DNA of 64,000 bases from Desulfomicrobium macestii (GTDB taxonomy: Bacteria; Desulfobacterota; Desulfovibrionia; Desulfovibrionales; Desulfomicrobiaceae): the NCBI RefSeq assembly GCF_014873765.1, contig NZ_JADBGG010000007.1, forward strand, positions 84,817 to 148,816, read 5' to 3'. The notes beneath the pieces were generated by a model that was not told the origin of the DNA, searched no databases, and saw nothing but the letters and a program-made list of their open reading frames with translations. Of this stretch, positions 20,057-28,518 are shown in pieces. The position numbers and the translations under genes were made by a program. How positions within the stretch are numbered: position 1 is the stretch's first letter; each line of letters opens with the position of its first letter.

Positions 20057-20868
20057 TGCCCGAACTGCCCGAAGTCGAAACCATCGCCCGTGGCCTGCAC
20101 ACCCTGGTCCAGGGGCGTCGCATCCTCGAAGCGCATCTGCTCACGCCGAGCGTGTTGCGGGCAGGACACCCGGACTCCCTGCCGGGCAGGACCATCACCC
20201 ATGTCTCGCGCCGGGCCAAGCTTCTCCTCGTCCATCTGGACCAGGGCGAGTGTCTGGCCTTTCACCTCAAAATGACCGGACGGGTCTGGATCGCAAGCCC
20301 GGGCCAGGAACTGCCCAGACACACACATCTGGTCTGCGACCTTGAAGGCCGGGACCGCCTGATCTTCGAGGATACGCGGCGTTTCGGATTTTTCGGAATA
20401 TATAAGCCGCAAGACCTTGAAGCCTGGAGCTTTTACCGCTCCCTCGGCCCCGAACCGCTGGAGCGTTCCGCCGAGGAACTGGCGGAACGCATCGGCACGC
20501 GTCGGGCCTGCGTCAAGGGCCTGCTTCTCAATCAGACCATCCTGGCCGGAATCGGCAACATCTATGCCGACGAATCCCTTTTTGCGGCCCGCATCCATCC
20601 GGCCAGCCTCGCCTCAAACATCCCTCCGGAACGGCGTATCGTCCTTTGCAGTGAACTGCGCCGCATCCTGCTTGAGGCCATCGCGGCCGGAGGCAGCACC
20701 ATCAGCGACTACCGCAACGCCTACGGCAAAAGCGGCATCTTCCAGGACAGCTTCGCGGTCTACGGCAAGAAGGGCGAGCCCTGCCCGGCCTGCAAAAAGC
20801 CCTTGCAGGCCGCAAAGATCGCCGGACGGACGTCGACGCACTGCGTTACGTGTCAGAAAAAATATTAA
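20056..20868 (+). CDS. mutM: Formamidopyrimidine-DNA glycosylase
   Basis: MutM removes oxidised purines such as 8-oxoguanine from DNA and cuts the abasic site. The 270-residue protein begins MPELPEVETIARGL, giving the catalytic N-terminal Pro and Glu after removal of Met. It contains the helix-two-turn-helix with NQTILAGIGNIYADE and ends in the zinc finger CPACKK ... CVTCQKKY. All key residues are present and the length is typical. The ATG shares its A with the upstream TGA stop. Confidence 0.97.
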   Translation: MPELPEVETIARGLHTLVQGRRILEAHLLTPSVLRAGHPDSLPGRTITHVSRRAKLLLVHLDQGECLAFHLKMTGRVWIASPGQELPRHTHLVCDLEGRDRLIFEDTRRFGFFGIYKPQDLEAWSFYRSLGPEPLERSAEELAERIGTRRACVKGLLLNQTILAGIGNIYADESLFAARIHPASLASNIPPERRIVLCSELRRILLEAIAAGGSTISDYRNAYGKSGIFQDSFAVYGKKGEPCPACKKPLQAAKIAGRTSTHCVTCQKKY

Positions 20869-20994
20869 AAGTGATTTTTTTGGATCGCAAAGAACGGCAG
20901 GGGCAAGAGCCTCAATGTGATGAGAAGTGCTTGAAAGACCCTTCCCAGAGCTGTCAACGCCATGCGGAATGTCTGGTCGGGAATCACTTTCCCT

Positions 20995-21030
20995 GAAAAA
21001 AAGCCGGGGCGGCGTAACGCGGCCCCGGCG
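20995..21030 (-). terminator. Rho-independent terminator of the minCDE operon
   Basis: Minus-strand stem GCCGGGGC with its complement GCCCCGGC (about nine pairs, short loop), followed by a run of seven or more T. It lies 18 bases past the minE stop. The remainder of 20869-20994 shows nothing recognisable. Confidence 0.88.
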
Positions 21031-21047
21031 CTTGGCAATTTTTCAAA

Positions 21048-21302
21048 TCAGCGCTTGTTGTCAGGGAGGGTCACGTTGAATTCCAGGACCTCGCAATCGC
21101 CGTCCCTGTTCACGTCCACCCGGATGTCATCAAGTTCCACATGCACATATTTCTGCACCACCTGCATGAGCTCCTGACGCAGACGGGGCAGAAATTCGTA
21201 CCCGCCGTTTTGGGCCCGCTCGTGGGCCACGATGATCTGCAGCCGGTTCTTGGCCACCTCAGCCGTGTTTTTCTTGGTGCGGAAATAACTGAAGATACCC
21301 AT
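21048..21302 (-). CDS. minE: Cell division topological specificity factor MinE
   Basis: MinE drives pole-to-pole oscillation of MinD and so restricts Z-ring inhibition to the poles. The 84-residue protein starts MGIFSYFRTKKNTAEVAKNRLQI, where the amphipathic membrane helix and MinD-contact strand lie, and ends in the dimerisation beta domain (LEFNVTLPD). The ATG at 21302 overlaps the minD stop region, with a GGAGG site before it. The N-terminal SYF and RL features fit active MinE. Confidence 0.93.
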   Translation of the reverse strand: MGIFSYFRTKKNTAEVAKNRLQIIVAHERAQNGGYEFLPRLRQELMQVVQKYVHVELDDIRVDVNRDGDCEVLEFNVTLPDNKR

Positions 21303-21303
21303 G

Positions 21304-22110
21304 TCAGCCTCCAAAAATCCGGGCGAAAAAACCCTTCTTGCGCGAAGTCAGGAAACGATGCGGCAGATCCTCGCCCATCAATCGGGACACCGCGTCCTCG
21401 TAGGCCTGTCCCGCGTCGCTTCCGTCGTCGAGAATGACCGGCTCGCCGGAATTGGAGGCGGCCAGCACGGACTTGGATTCCGGGATCACCCCCAGCAGCG
21501 GGATGGCAAGGATCTCCTCCACGTCGGCCACGCTGAGCATCTCGCCCCGCTCGACCCGCTCGGGATCGTAGCGTGTAAGAAGCAGATGTTCCCGTATATT
21601 CCCGCCATTCTTGGCCTTTCTGGTCTTGCTCTGCAAAAGGCCCAGCACCCGGTCGGAATCGCGCACCGAGGACACCTCCGGATTGGTCACGACCACGGCC
21701 TCGTCGGCGAAATGCATGGCCATGAGCGCCCCGTGCTCTATGCCCGCCGGCGAATCGCAGATGACGAAGTCGAAACGGGCCGAAAGCTCGTCCAGCACCT
21801 TCTCCACACCGTCCATGCGCAGGGCGTCCTTGTCCTTGGTCTGGGACGCGGGAAGTATGAAAAGATTTTCGACCCGCTTGTCGCGGATCATGGCCTGATG
21901 CAAGGTTGCATCACCCTGGATGACGTTGACGAAATCATAGACCACCCGGCGCTCGCAGCCCATGATCAGATCAAGGTTGCGCAGGCCTACGTCGAAATCA
22001 AGCACCGCGACCTGCATGCCTCGACGGGCCAGGCCCGTGGCCAGGGAAGCGCTGGAAGTGGTCTTGCCGACCCCGCCCTTGCCCGAAGTAACAACAATAA
22101 TTTTACCCAC
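21304..22110 (-). CDS. minD: Septum site-determining ATPase MinD
   Basis: MinD is a membrane-associated ATPase that recruits MinC to block septation and is released by MinE. The 268-residue protein begins GKIIVVTSGKGGVGKTTSSAS with the deviant Walker A (KGGVGKT). It has DFDVGLRNLDLIMGCE (switch I), FVICDSPAGIEHGA (switch II) and a C-terminal amphipathic helix (RKKGFFARIFG) for membrane binding. I start at the GTG at 22110, four bases after GGAGG; an upstream ATG at 22131 is a weaker alternative. Confidence 0.95.
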   Translation of the reverse strand: MGKIIVVTSGKGGVGKTTSSASLATGLARRGMQVAVLDFDVGLRNLDLIMGCERRVVYDFVNVIQGDATLHQAMIRDKRVENLFILPASQTKDKDALRMDGVEKVLDELSARFDFVICDSPAGIEHGALMAMHFADEAVVVTNPEVSSVRDSDRVLGLLQSKTRKAKNGGNIREHLLLTRYDPERVERGEMLSVADVEEILAIPLLGVIPESKSVLAASNSGEPVILDDGSDAGQAYEDAVSRLMGEDLPHRFLTSRKKGFFARIFGG

Positions 22111-22127
22111 AGTCCCTCCTGGTCCTG

Positions 22128-22811
22128 TCAAAGAGATTCAATCAAAAGCTGACGCCCGCTCAGACGGATCTGAGCCGAAGCGCCATGCAGGTTTTCGGGC
22201 AAATCCTCGCTGACCCGGTACAGCCCGGCGACAGAGATCAGTTCCGCCCGCAGTTCCTTGCAAAAGATCCGCGCCCCTTCGAAACCCATGACCCCGGCCA
22301 GGGCCCGGCCGCGCAGCGGCGCGTAGATATGGATATTGCCGTCGGCGATGACCTCGGAGCCCTGTCCCACGGGAGCCAGCACCACAAGATCGCGGCCCTT
22401 GGCATAGATCTGCTGGCCGGAACGCACGGGCTTGTCCACGACCATGGCCGCCGCATCTCCAAAAGGAGCACTCGCCCCGCCATTGGCCGCCCGTCCCGGA
22501 GCAGGCTTGCTCTCCGGAAAAACGCCCAGATGAAGATTGGGTGCCAGCCGCTCATGATACTCGTTCCCGCCCTGGATGCCCACGGGCATCATGCCCTGAT
22601 CCCGCAGCAACCTCACCAGGCCGTTCAGGTCAAGCCCGTTGCGCATCTCGCCCAAAGCGGAAAGGTCCACTATGACTGCCATGTTGCGGAAAAATTCGGG
22701 AGTCTGCCCCAGACGTTCTTCAACATCAGCGCCCAGATCGGCCAAATCGACCGTCAAGGGCCTGAAAAGTGTGCAAGGCGCGACTTTTCCCTTTATTTCA
22801 AAGGACGACAC
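22128..22811 (-). CDS. minC: Septum site-determining protein MinC
   Basis: MinC inhibits FtsZ polymerisation when brought to the membrane by MinD. The 227-residue protein has an N-terminal MinC domain and the C-terminal beta-helix with the family hallmark GSEVIADGNIHIYAPLRGRALAG. It continues to FCKELRAELISVAGLYRV, the MinD-binding face. The start is a GTG at 22811 with AAGGA seven bases before it. It is first in the minC-minD-minE operon. Confidence 0.94.
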   Translation of the reverse strand: MSSFEIKGKVAPCTLFRPLTVDLADLGADVEERLGQTPEFFRNMAVIVDLSALGEMRNGLDLNGLVRLLRDQGMMPVGIQGGNEYHERLAPNLHLGVFPESKPAPGRAANGGASAPFGDAAAMVVDKPVRSGQQIYAKGRDLVVLAPVGQGSEVIADGNIHIYAPLRGRALAGVMGFEGARIFCKELRAELISVAGLYRVSEDLPENLHGASAQIRLSGRQLLIESL

Positions 22812-23011
22812 ATCAATGTCCTTAAGGAGTTAAGCGTTAAGATCCGGGGAATGCCCCGAGGATGAACGGCGGCTTTACCTTGGCCTGATGCCGAACACAA
22901 GCCTACCCAGCCCCCCTTCTTGGATCCACCCCTTCTCGGAACCGCCCCTTGACGGGCCCCCCGGTCTTGCACATGAAAATGCATCACGTCACATCAAATC
23001 CGAGGTGCTTC

Positions 23012-23464
23012 ATGGATATTCGGCACGTCATCGAGCAGGAAATTCCCTACGACCGCTTTCTGGGCCTTCTGGTGGAGGAAATCCGGCCCGGCTATGCCCG
23101 GCTGCGCATGCCCTACCGCCCGGAATTCATCGGCGACCCAAGGCGCCCGGCGCTGCACGGCGGTCTCATCTCCATGCTCGTGGACACCTGCGGCGGCTCG
23201 GCGGTGTGGGCGGCCTGCTCGGTGCGCGACCGGGTTTCGACCATCGACATGCGCGTGGACTACCTGCGCCCGGCCGACCCGGCGGATCTCATCGCCATCG
23301 GCGAGGTCAAGCTGCTGGGCAACAGGGTCGGCAACGCCACCGTGCAGATTTTCTCCGCCAATAATCTTGATGTAGTCATTGCCGAAGGGCGGGCCGTGTA
23401 TAATATTCGAAAGGCAGGGGCAAAGGCTCCGGACAACATGTGCATCCCGATCAGCAATCCATGA
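23012..23464 (+). CDS. PaaI-type hotdog-fold thioesterase
   Basis: A small acyl-CoA thioesterase-like protein of 150 residues. The hotdog fold signature is clear: PALHGGLISMLVDTCGGSAVWA (active-site HGG and Asp on the central helix), followed by STIDMRVDYLRPA. The substrate is unknown. I choose the ATG at 23012, preceded by CGAGGTG; in-frame sequence before it does not look conserved. The next gene's ATG is 20 bases past its stop, so the two may be co-transcribed. Confidence 0.83.
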   Translation: MDIRHVIEQEIPYDRFLGLLVEEIRPGYARLRMPYRPEFIGDPRRPALHGGLISMLVDTCGGSAVWAACSVRDRVSTIDMRVDYLRPADPADLIAIGEVKLLGNRVGNATVQIFSANNLDVVIAEGRAVYNIRKAGAKAPDNMCIPISNP

Positions 23465-23484
23465 CAGCCCGCGAGGAGGCATCC

Positions 23485-24123
23485 ATGAAAGAATCAAGAC
23501 TGGTTTTCGTTTTGACAGCGCTTGTCTTCCTATGCATAACGCCCGCCCTGGCGGGAACCATTGTCGAAGAATGGAACACGGTAACGCCTCCCACGCCCGT
23601 TGAACTCAAGGCTGCGACGGTCAGCCCGGCGAATACGGCTTTTCTTGTACTCGATATCGAAGAACGAACCTGCAACACGCAGGCGCGGCCGCGCTGCGTG
23701 GAGTCCGCGCCCCGCATCGGGGCCTTCCTGGCCAGGGTCAGGGCGGCGGGAATGCCTGTGGTACACAGTCTGACCAGCAAAGGCACGCCTGAAACCATTC
23801 TTCCCGAGGCCAGGCCCCTGCCCGGAGAGCCCATTGTCCAGTCATCGGTGGACAAGTTCTTCAACACCGAGCTGGAGGCGATCCTGAAAAAGCTGGGCGT
23901 CAGCAACGTCATCATCACCGGCACCACCGCCGAAGGAGCGGTCCTGCACACCGCCACCGGAGCCGCCATGCGCGGCTTGAACGTCATAGTACCCGTGGAC
24001 GGGATGTCGGCAGGAACCCTCTATGCAGAGCAGTACACGGCCTGGCATCTGCTGAACGCTCCCGGCACGCGCGCCCGGGCCAGTCTGACCAGGCTGGACA
24101 TGATCGACATCACCTCGAAGTAA
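23485..24123 (+). CDS. Periplasmic isochorismatase-like hydrolase, catalytic Cys absent
   Basis: A cysteine hydrolase/isochorismatase superfamily member of 212 residues with a clear Sec signal (LVFVLTALVFLCITPALAG), so it is probably periplasmic. The catalytic Asp (D57 in VLDIEE) and Lys (K124 in SVDKFFN) are kept. The position of the usual cysteine nucleophile reads Ala (A152 in GTTAEGAVLHTA). In this superfamily the cysteine is also missing from true isochorismatases and PhzD, which use a different reaction, so it may still be active. GAGGAGG precedes the ATG at 23485. Function unknown. Confidence 0.78.
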   Translation: MKESRLVFVLTALVFLCITPALAGTIVEEWNTVTPPTPVELKAATVSPANTAFLVLDIEERTCNTQARPRCVESAPRIGAFLARVRAAGMPVVHSLTSKGTPETILPEARPLPGEPIVQSSVDKFFNTELEAILKKLGVSNVIITGTTAEGAVLHTATGAAMRGLNVIVPVDGMSAGTLYAEQYTAWHLLNAPGTRARASLTRLDMIDITSK

Positions 24124-24157
24124 TCGGCCGGAAACTTCCTCGGCCAGGAATGAACAT

Positions 24158-25573
24158 ATGCACCTCATGAACCCCGAACATATCCAGCTGCTCGACGCCC
24201 TGAGTCAGGGAGCGGTCATCCTCCGAGACGGCAGGATTTCCCATGCCAACCTCTGCTTTGCCGCGATCTGCAACGCCGGGCGCGAGACCCTGCTCGACAG
24301 GTCCTTTTGCGACTTCGTCATCCCCAAGCATCACGACCGGGTCGAGAAATACCTGAGCCGCATTCCGGACGAGCCGAGCTGCTCCCAAAAGCCGATCGAG
24401 TTCACCCTGCTGGATGCAAACGGAGCGGAATCGTTCGTCGAAATGCAGGCCAGAAAGATCAGCTACCAGGGCAGGCCGGCGATGCTCTGCTCCCTGACCG
24501 ACATCACCCAGAAGACCAAGACCAGCCAGAAACTCAAGCGCATTCTCGATTCCATCCCCGAAGTGATCATGGCCTTCGACCGCGAGCACTCGCGCATAGA
24601 GTCGGCCAACAGCGCCACGGAAGGACTCTACGGACTTCCTGCCGACCAGTTTGTCGGGAACATCTTTCACCCCATAGACCTGGTTTTCCCCGAGGACGCC
24701 GCGAAGGTTCAAGCCTTCTATGCGGGCCTGATAGAAAAGGAGATCGACCGCATCGAATATCGCATCGTGCACGCCAACGGCGACATCCGCTGGGTTCGCG
24801 ACGAGGGAGAGGTGATCTACAAGGAGCAGGGCCTGGGCAGGATCCAGCAGATCTACCATTTCATCAAGGACATCACGGACCGCAAGAACGACGAGGAAAA
24901 ACTGCGCGTCAACGAACAGAAATACCGGCGCATCTTCCAGTACTCCACCGACCCGATCTTCGTGGCCATGCCGGACGGAAGCTTCGTGGACATAAATCAG
25001 GCCGCCATCTCGCTTTTTGGGTACGAAAGCCGCGAGCACGCGCTGAAGGGCAACGTCATCGACCACTTCACGGACGAAGACGAACGAAAGGCCATCATGT
25101 CCACGATCATCCAGGACGGCAGCATCACCGACCACCCGACCAGGCTAAAAACCCTGACCGGGGAAACCGTGGAAGTCGTGGTCACGGGGGGCTGCAGAAA
25201 AAACCGCAACTCGGGCCTGCTGGAAAGCTACCAGATCATCCTGCACGACATGCGCGCGGTCATCGAACGCACGGAACTGGAAACCTACCGCCGGACCATG
25301 GGCGGCCTCTCGGACCGGCTGAACAACATCGTGCAGGCCCAGGCCATGCAGTACGGACTGATGTCGGATTACATCGAAGCCCTGAAATCCATCGAGGATG
25401 GCCCGCGCAAGGAGCAGCTCCTTGCACGCCTGCTGGGCAAGGTGAGCGATTCGAAGCGATCCCTGGAGGACCTGCGCGTGCTCGGCGAGAAAATCCGCAA
25501 GATCTACCATGCACCGGAACCGCCCGTACCGGTTCCAGACGGAACAGGCGGCATTCTGTTCGACCTGAAGTAA
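24158..25573 (+). CDS. Triple-PAS sensory protein without kinase domain
   Basis: A cytoplasmic signalling protein of 471 residues with three PAS domains in series, at about residues 5-118, 125-245 and 255-370. The second has a well-formed PAC block (HANGDIRWVRDEGEVIYKE). No membrane segment is visible. The C-terminal 95 residues form a helical, coiled-coil-like region (RMMGGLSDRLNNI-like start, then SDSKRSLEDLRVLGEKI), resembling the start of a histidine-kinase dimerisation helix but with no ATPase domain. It may therefore act through a partner. It stands alone between unrelated genes. Confidence 0.8.
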   Translation: MHLMNPEHIQLLDALSQGAVILRDGRISHANLCFAAICNAGRETLLDRSFCDFVIPKHHDRVEKYLSRIPDEPSCSQKPIEFTLLDANGAESFVEMQARKISYQGRPAMLCSLTDITQKTKTSQKLKRILDSIPEVIMAFDREHSRIESANSATEGLYGLPADQFVGNIFHPIDLVFPEDAAKVQAFYAGLIEKEIDRIEYRIVHANGDIRWVRDEGEVIYKEQGLGRIQQIYHFIKDITDRKNDEEKLRVNEQKYRRIFQYSTDPIFVAMPDGSFVDINQAAISLFGYESREHALKGNVIDHFTDEDERKAIMSTIIQDGSITDHPTRLKTLTGETVEVVVTGGCRKNRNSGLLESYQIILHDMRAVIERTELETYRRTMGGLSDRLNNIVQAQAMQYGLMSDYIEALKSIEDGPRKEQLLARLLGKVSDSKRSLEDLRVLGEKIRKIYHAPEPPVPVPDGTGGILFDLK

Positions 25574-25648
25574 GGGCCGGCCCTGTCAGGCCGAATCACC
25601 AGGTGGCAAGACCCTGTCGCCAGAGCCTTTAACAAACGGGAGCTCCAC

Positions 25649-26716
25649 ATGACACCAGAGATCTTCGCACCCTTCGCACTCGGCACGTACACATTGAAGA
25701 ACCGACTTGGCGTGGCACCCATGACCCGCATGTCCGCAGGCCGGGAAGCCATTCCTCGTCAGGATGTACTGGATTTTCTGGTGCGCCGTGCCCAAAACGG
25801 CGCGGGACTGATCTTCACCGAGGCCATCGTCACGGACTACGAGAGCGCCCAGGGCTATCCCGGCCAAGCCAGAATCCTGACCCAGCCCCAGATCGAAGCC
25901 TGGAAACCCGTCACCGAGGCGATTCGTGCGCACGGGGCCGTGTCCATCATGCAGATGTTCCACTGCGGACGAATGGCCTGGCCGGAGATCAACCCTGCCG
26001 GCCGTTCCATCGCGCCCAGCCCCGTCACGCCCAGGCAGCTCAATCCACTCACTGGCCAGCCCTACCCCGTGCCCGACGCCATGAGTCATTTTGACATCGC
26101 GCATGTCGTCAACGGATTCGTGGAGACAGCCAAGGGAGCCGTGGCCGCCGGGTTTGACGGAGTGGAGATCCATGGTGCCCACGGCTACCTGATCAGCCAG
26201 TTCCTCTCCAGCTATTCGAACCACCGCACTGACGAATACGGAGGCACCCTGGCCAACCGCTTCCGCCTGGCCCGGATGATCATCCGTGCAGTGCGCGAAG
26301 TCCTGCCCAAAGACACGCTGCTCACATTTCGCGTCTCCAACTGGGGCATTGCCGACATGGACGTATCCTTGTGCAAGGGTGCCCGTGAGTGGGAAGAGCT
26401 CATCGACCTCATCGATTCCGAACCCATCGACGCCCTGTCCCTCTCGACCTACGACTTCAAGGCCCGCGCTTTTGACACGGAGCAAACCATGTCCGGCCTG
26501 ACACGCTCCCGGACCACCAAGCCGCTCATGATCTGCGGCAAGATTCATGACCGCAGGACAGCGCAGCAGGCACTCACCGAGGCGGACATTGTCCTGTCCG
26601 GCAAGTCCATCCTGCTCAACCCGGACTTCGTGGAGGATGTCCGCCAGGGCAAGGAATTGCCCCTTTATTCCTCCGAAGCGGCAAACGTGGCCTACACCAC
26701 CGACCCCCTGCCCTGA
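25649..26716 (+). CDS. NADH:flavin oxidoreductase, old yellow enzyme family
   Basis: An FMN-dependent ene-reductase-type enzyme of 355 residues, folding as a TIM barrel. Family blocks seen are LGVAPMTRMSA, GLIFTEAIVT, QMFHCGRMA, FVETAKGAVAAGFDGVEIHGAHGYLI, SNHRTDEYGGTLANRFR and a C-terminal LSGKSILLNPDFV. The active-site His-x-x-His region (HGAHGYL) is kept. The physiological substrate is unknown. There are no iron-sulfur cysteines, so it is the short OYE form and not a 2,4-dienoyl-CoA reductase. GGAG precedes the ATG at 25649. Confidence 0.88.
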   Translation: MTPEIFAPFALGTYTLKNRLGVAPMTRMSAGREAIPRQDVLDFLVRRAQNGAGLIFTEAIVTDYESAQGYPGQARILTQPQIEAWKPVTEAIRAHGAVSIMQMFHCGRMAWPEINPAGRSIAPSPVTPRQLNPLTGQPYPVPDAMSHFDIAHVVNGFVETAKGAVAAGFDGVEIHGAHGYLISQFLSSYSNHRTDEYGGTLANRFRLARMIIRAVREVLPKDTLLTFRVSNWGIADMDVSLCKGAREWEELIDLIDSEPIDALSLSTYDFKARAFDTEQTMSGLTRSRTTKPLMICGKIHDRRTAQQALTEADIVLSGKSILLNPDFVEDVRQGKELPLYSSEAANVAYTTDPLP

Positions 26717-26729
26717 ATTCCCACGCAAA

Positions 26730-26771
26730 CAAGCCCTGGGCCGGCGGAACTCGCGCCGAACCAGGGCTTGA
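26730..26771. terminator. Candidate bidirectional terminator between convergent genes
   Basis: AAGCCCTGG and CCAGGGCTT form a nine-pair stem, with an inner GC-rich stem in the loop. Only short T-runs follow on either side, so it is weaker than the others. It lies between the OYE gene and the TrpF-like gene, which end facing each other. Confidence 0.5.
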
Positions 26772-26796
26772 ATTTGCAATACCCGACAAAATACGA

Positions 26797-27474
26797 TCAG
26801 GACCCGGCAGCCTCGGCAAATCCGGCGCGGGCTTCGCGCACGAAAGCCCGGACCAGCACCGGGTCCTTGGTGCCGTCCGGAGCTTCAACGCCCGTGTGCA
26901 CATCGACCGCGGCCGGACGCACCGTCCTTATGGCCTGGCGCACATTGGCCGGGTTCAGGCCTCCGGCCAGAATGACCGGACGAGGACTGTGCCGGACCAG
27001 ATCCGCACTGACGCCCCAGTCGTGGACAAGGCCCGTCGCTCCGCTGGCTCCCGTCGAGGGGTCGAACGTATCGGTGATGAAGGCTTCGCAAACCGGCGAG
27101 TAAACCTGCGCGAAGCGCGCGGGCCCCAAGGATTCCCGACCCACGACATAGCTCTTGAAGATGCGCAGGGGCAGACGGCTCCTGATCCGGGCCAGGGTGT
27201 CCGCGGAAACGTCGGCATGAAGCTGTACCGTGTTCACGTTCAAAAAACGGCAGAACTCCACCAGTCGATCCGGGTCCTGCTCATAGGTGATGAGCACGCA
27301 GAACGACGGCCCAAGCTCCGCGATGATGGCGCGCGCTTCGTCCTCCGAGGTGTCCGTCGCATGCACCGGCAGGCGCAGGGGAAAACCGAGCAGGTCCGCG
27401 CCGCAATCCAACAGCATGCGCCCTTCGGCCAGGCTACCGATCCCCGCCACCTGCACCAAACCTTCAATGGTCAT
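26797..27474 (-). CDS. TrpF-like protein lacking the catalytic cysteine
   Basis: A TIM-barrel protein of 225 residues related to phosphoribosylanthranilate isomerase. It keeps the phosphate-binding C-terminal half (RPVILAGGLNPANVRQAIRTV, AAVDVHTGVE) and the Asp of the general acid (D135 in FITDTFD). The general-base cysteine expected in the VKICGI motif is Ala here (VQVAGIG, residue 10), and the substrate-binding Arg region is altered. It may therefore not catalyse the tryptophan step. No other trp gene is nearby. I start at the ATG at 27474; the reading continues upstream only as out-of-context sequence over the next gene. Confidence 0.75.
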   Translation of the reverse strand: MTIEGLVQVAGIGSLAEGRMLLDCGADLLGFPLRLPVHATDTSEDEARAIIAELGPSFCVLITYEQDPDRLVEFCRFLNVNTVQLHADVSADTLARIRSRLPLRIFKSYVVGRESLGPARFAQVYSPVCEAFITDTFDPSTGASGATGLVHDWGVSADLVRHSPRPVILAGGLNPANVRQAIRTVRPAAVDVHTGVEAPDGTKDPVLVRAFVREARAGFAEAAGS

Positions 27475-27491
27475 GCAGCCCCCGGCCCGCG

Positions 27492-27758
27492 TTATTTTTT
27501 CCTGGCTTCCTTGAGCAGATAACGCGCGGTTTCCACGTCGTAGATTTTCGTCGGATCGGCCTTGGAGCCACGCTCTTCGAACATCTTGGCACCGCGCCGG
27601 ATGATGTCCAGATCCAGCCAGCCGTGCCGCTCCCATATTTCCGGATGATCGACATTGCTGAGCCTGAACTCGATATTGCCGTCCTGCTCCCGCACGAACA
27701 TGCGGATGCGCTTGTTCTCGGGATACGGGTAGTAGAAGATTCCGTCTTTGTCCTGCAC
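27492..27758 (-). CDS. Conserved hypothetical protein, 88 aa
   Basis: I do not recognise a family. The 88-residue acidic-basic protein has two parts: a beta-like N-terminal half (IFYYPYPENKRIRMFVREQDGNIEFRLSN) and a helical C-terminal half (DLDIIRRGAKMFEERG, then VETARYLLKEARKK). There is no signal or membrane segment. The start is a GTG at 27758, set by GGAGG five bases before; a TTG at 27770 would include that site. It lies 17 bases before the TrpF-like gene, so the two are probably co-transcribed. Confidence 0.75.
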   Translation of the reverse strand: MQDKDGIFYYPYPENKRIRMFVREQDGNIEFRLSNVDHPEIWERHGWLDLDIIRRGAKMFEERGSKADPTKIYDVETARYLLKEARKK

Positions 27759-27810
27759 TGTTGCCTCCAAAATTGTTTGTTTCCGGGACTTTCAAAGCCC
27801 GGGACAATTG

Positions 27811-28398
27811 TCAATCCCTGAAAAATCCCAGCGCCGACCGCAAACGTTGACCAGCCGTGAACAGTACCACCAATGCAAAGACCAGCGCCACCTCCGGGAC
27901 TCCCGACGGCCACACGGCCATAAGGGAAAAAAACAGGAACCCCTCGCTACGTTCGGCCAACCCGGCCTGATAGTGAAAACTCTTGCCCACGGACGTGGGC
28001 AGGGCCGCTGCCGCCGTCAGGAAAACCGTCAGGGACAGGATGATGGCCGCGCATAGCACCAAAAGCTCAAGCCTTGCCTCGGGAAAACGCAGCCCGAAAG
28101 CCACGATGACCAGCGCCTCCACGGCCCGATCGCAGACAATGTCCAGCATGGCCCCGGCCCTGCTTGTCAATCCGCCCTGACGGGCCAGGGTTCCGTCCAC
28201 CGCGTCCAGCAGCCCTGAAAGCCACAGCAGGGCCAAGAACAGGACTGGCCAGCCCAAGGCCAGGGCTCCCGCAGCCAGCCCACCCAGAAGCGCGGCCGAC
28301 AGGGTCACCGCCGCCGGCCCGATTCCCCTGCGGCCCAGAGCGTACGCCATTGTGTCAAAAAGAGGCTGAAAAAGGCGTCTGGCGTGCGTATCAAGCAT
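27811..28398 (-). CDS. CDP-alcohol phosphatidyltransferase family membrane protein
   Basis: An integral membrane enzyme of 195 residues that transfers a phosphatidyl group from a CDP-alcohol. The complete family motif D-x2-DG-x2-AR-x8-G-x3-D-x3-D is seen (starting DAVDGTLARQ, with the last three residues G, D and D in AGAMLDIVCDRAV). About five or six hydrophobic helices surround it. The acceptor alcohol cannot be told; it is shorter than typical PgsA. It precedes the 88-aa protein and TrpF-like genes on the same strand, 52 bases away. Confidence 0.85.
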   Translation of the reverse strand: MLDTHARRLFQPLFDTMAYALGRRGIGPAAVTLSAALLGGLAAGALALGWPVLFLALLWLSGLLDAVDGTLARQGGLTSRAGAMLDIVCDRAVEALVIVAFGLRFPEARLELLVLCAAIILSLTVFLTAAAALPTSVGKSFHYQAGLAERSEGFLFFSLMAVWPSGVPEVALVFALVVLFTAGQRLRSALGFFRD

Positions 28399-28442
28399 GA
28401 AACATCCCTGTGCTACCGGTTCAGAAAAACCCGAAATTCAAG

Positions 28443-28497
28443 TTTGACAATCAAACAATATCGACATATTTGCTTGCACATCAAACAACTCGACAAA
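28443..28497 (+). promoter_or_regulatory. Promoter and candidate MarR operator of the metal efflux operon
   Basis: A perfect TTGACA -35 (28445-28450) lies inside the inverted repeat GTTTGA-CAA-TCAAAC (28443-28457). Two direct copies of ATCAAACAA-(T)-NTCGACA follow, at 28451-28467 and 28481-28496. The -10 is unclear (TATTTG at 28468). The overlap of repeat and -35 suggests repression, most simply by the MarR protein encoded second in the operon. Inferred by eye. Confidence 0.5.
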
Positions 28498-28518
28498 CAA
28501 ACAATAGCGAGCATCCCC

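Noticed and set aside
27475..27807. An N-terminal extension of the TrpF-like protein
   Set aside because: The extension reads across the 88-aa gene in another frame and has no family sequence; the ATG at 27474 gives the normal TrpF start.
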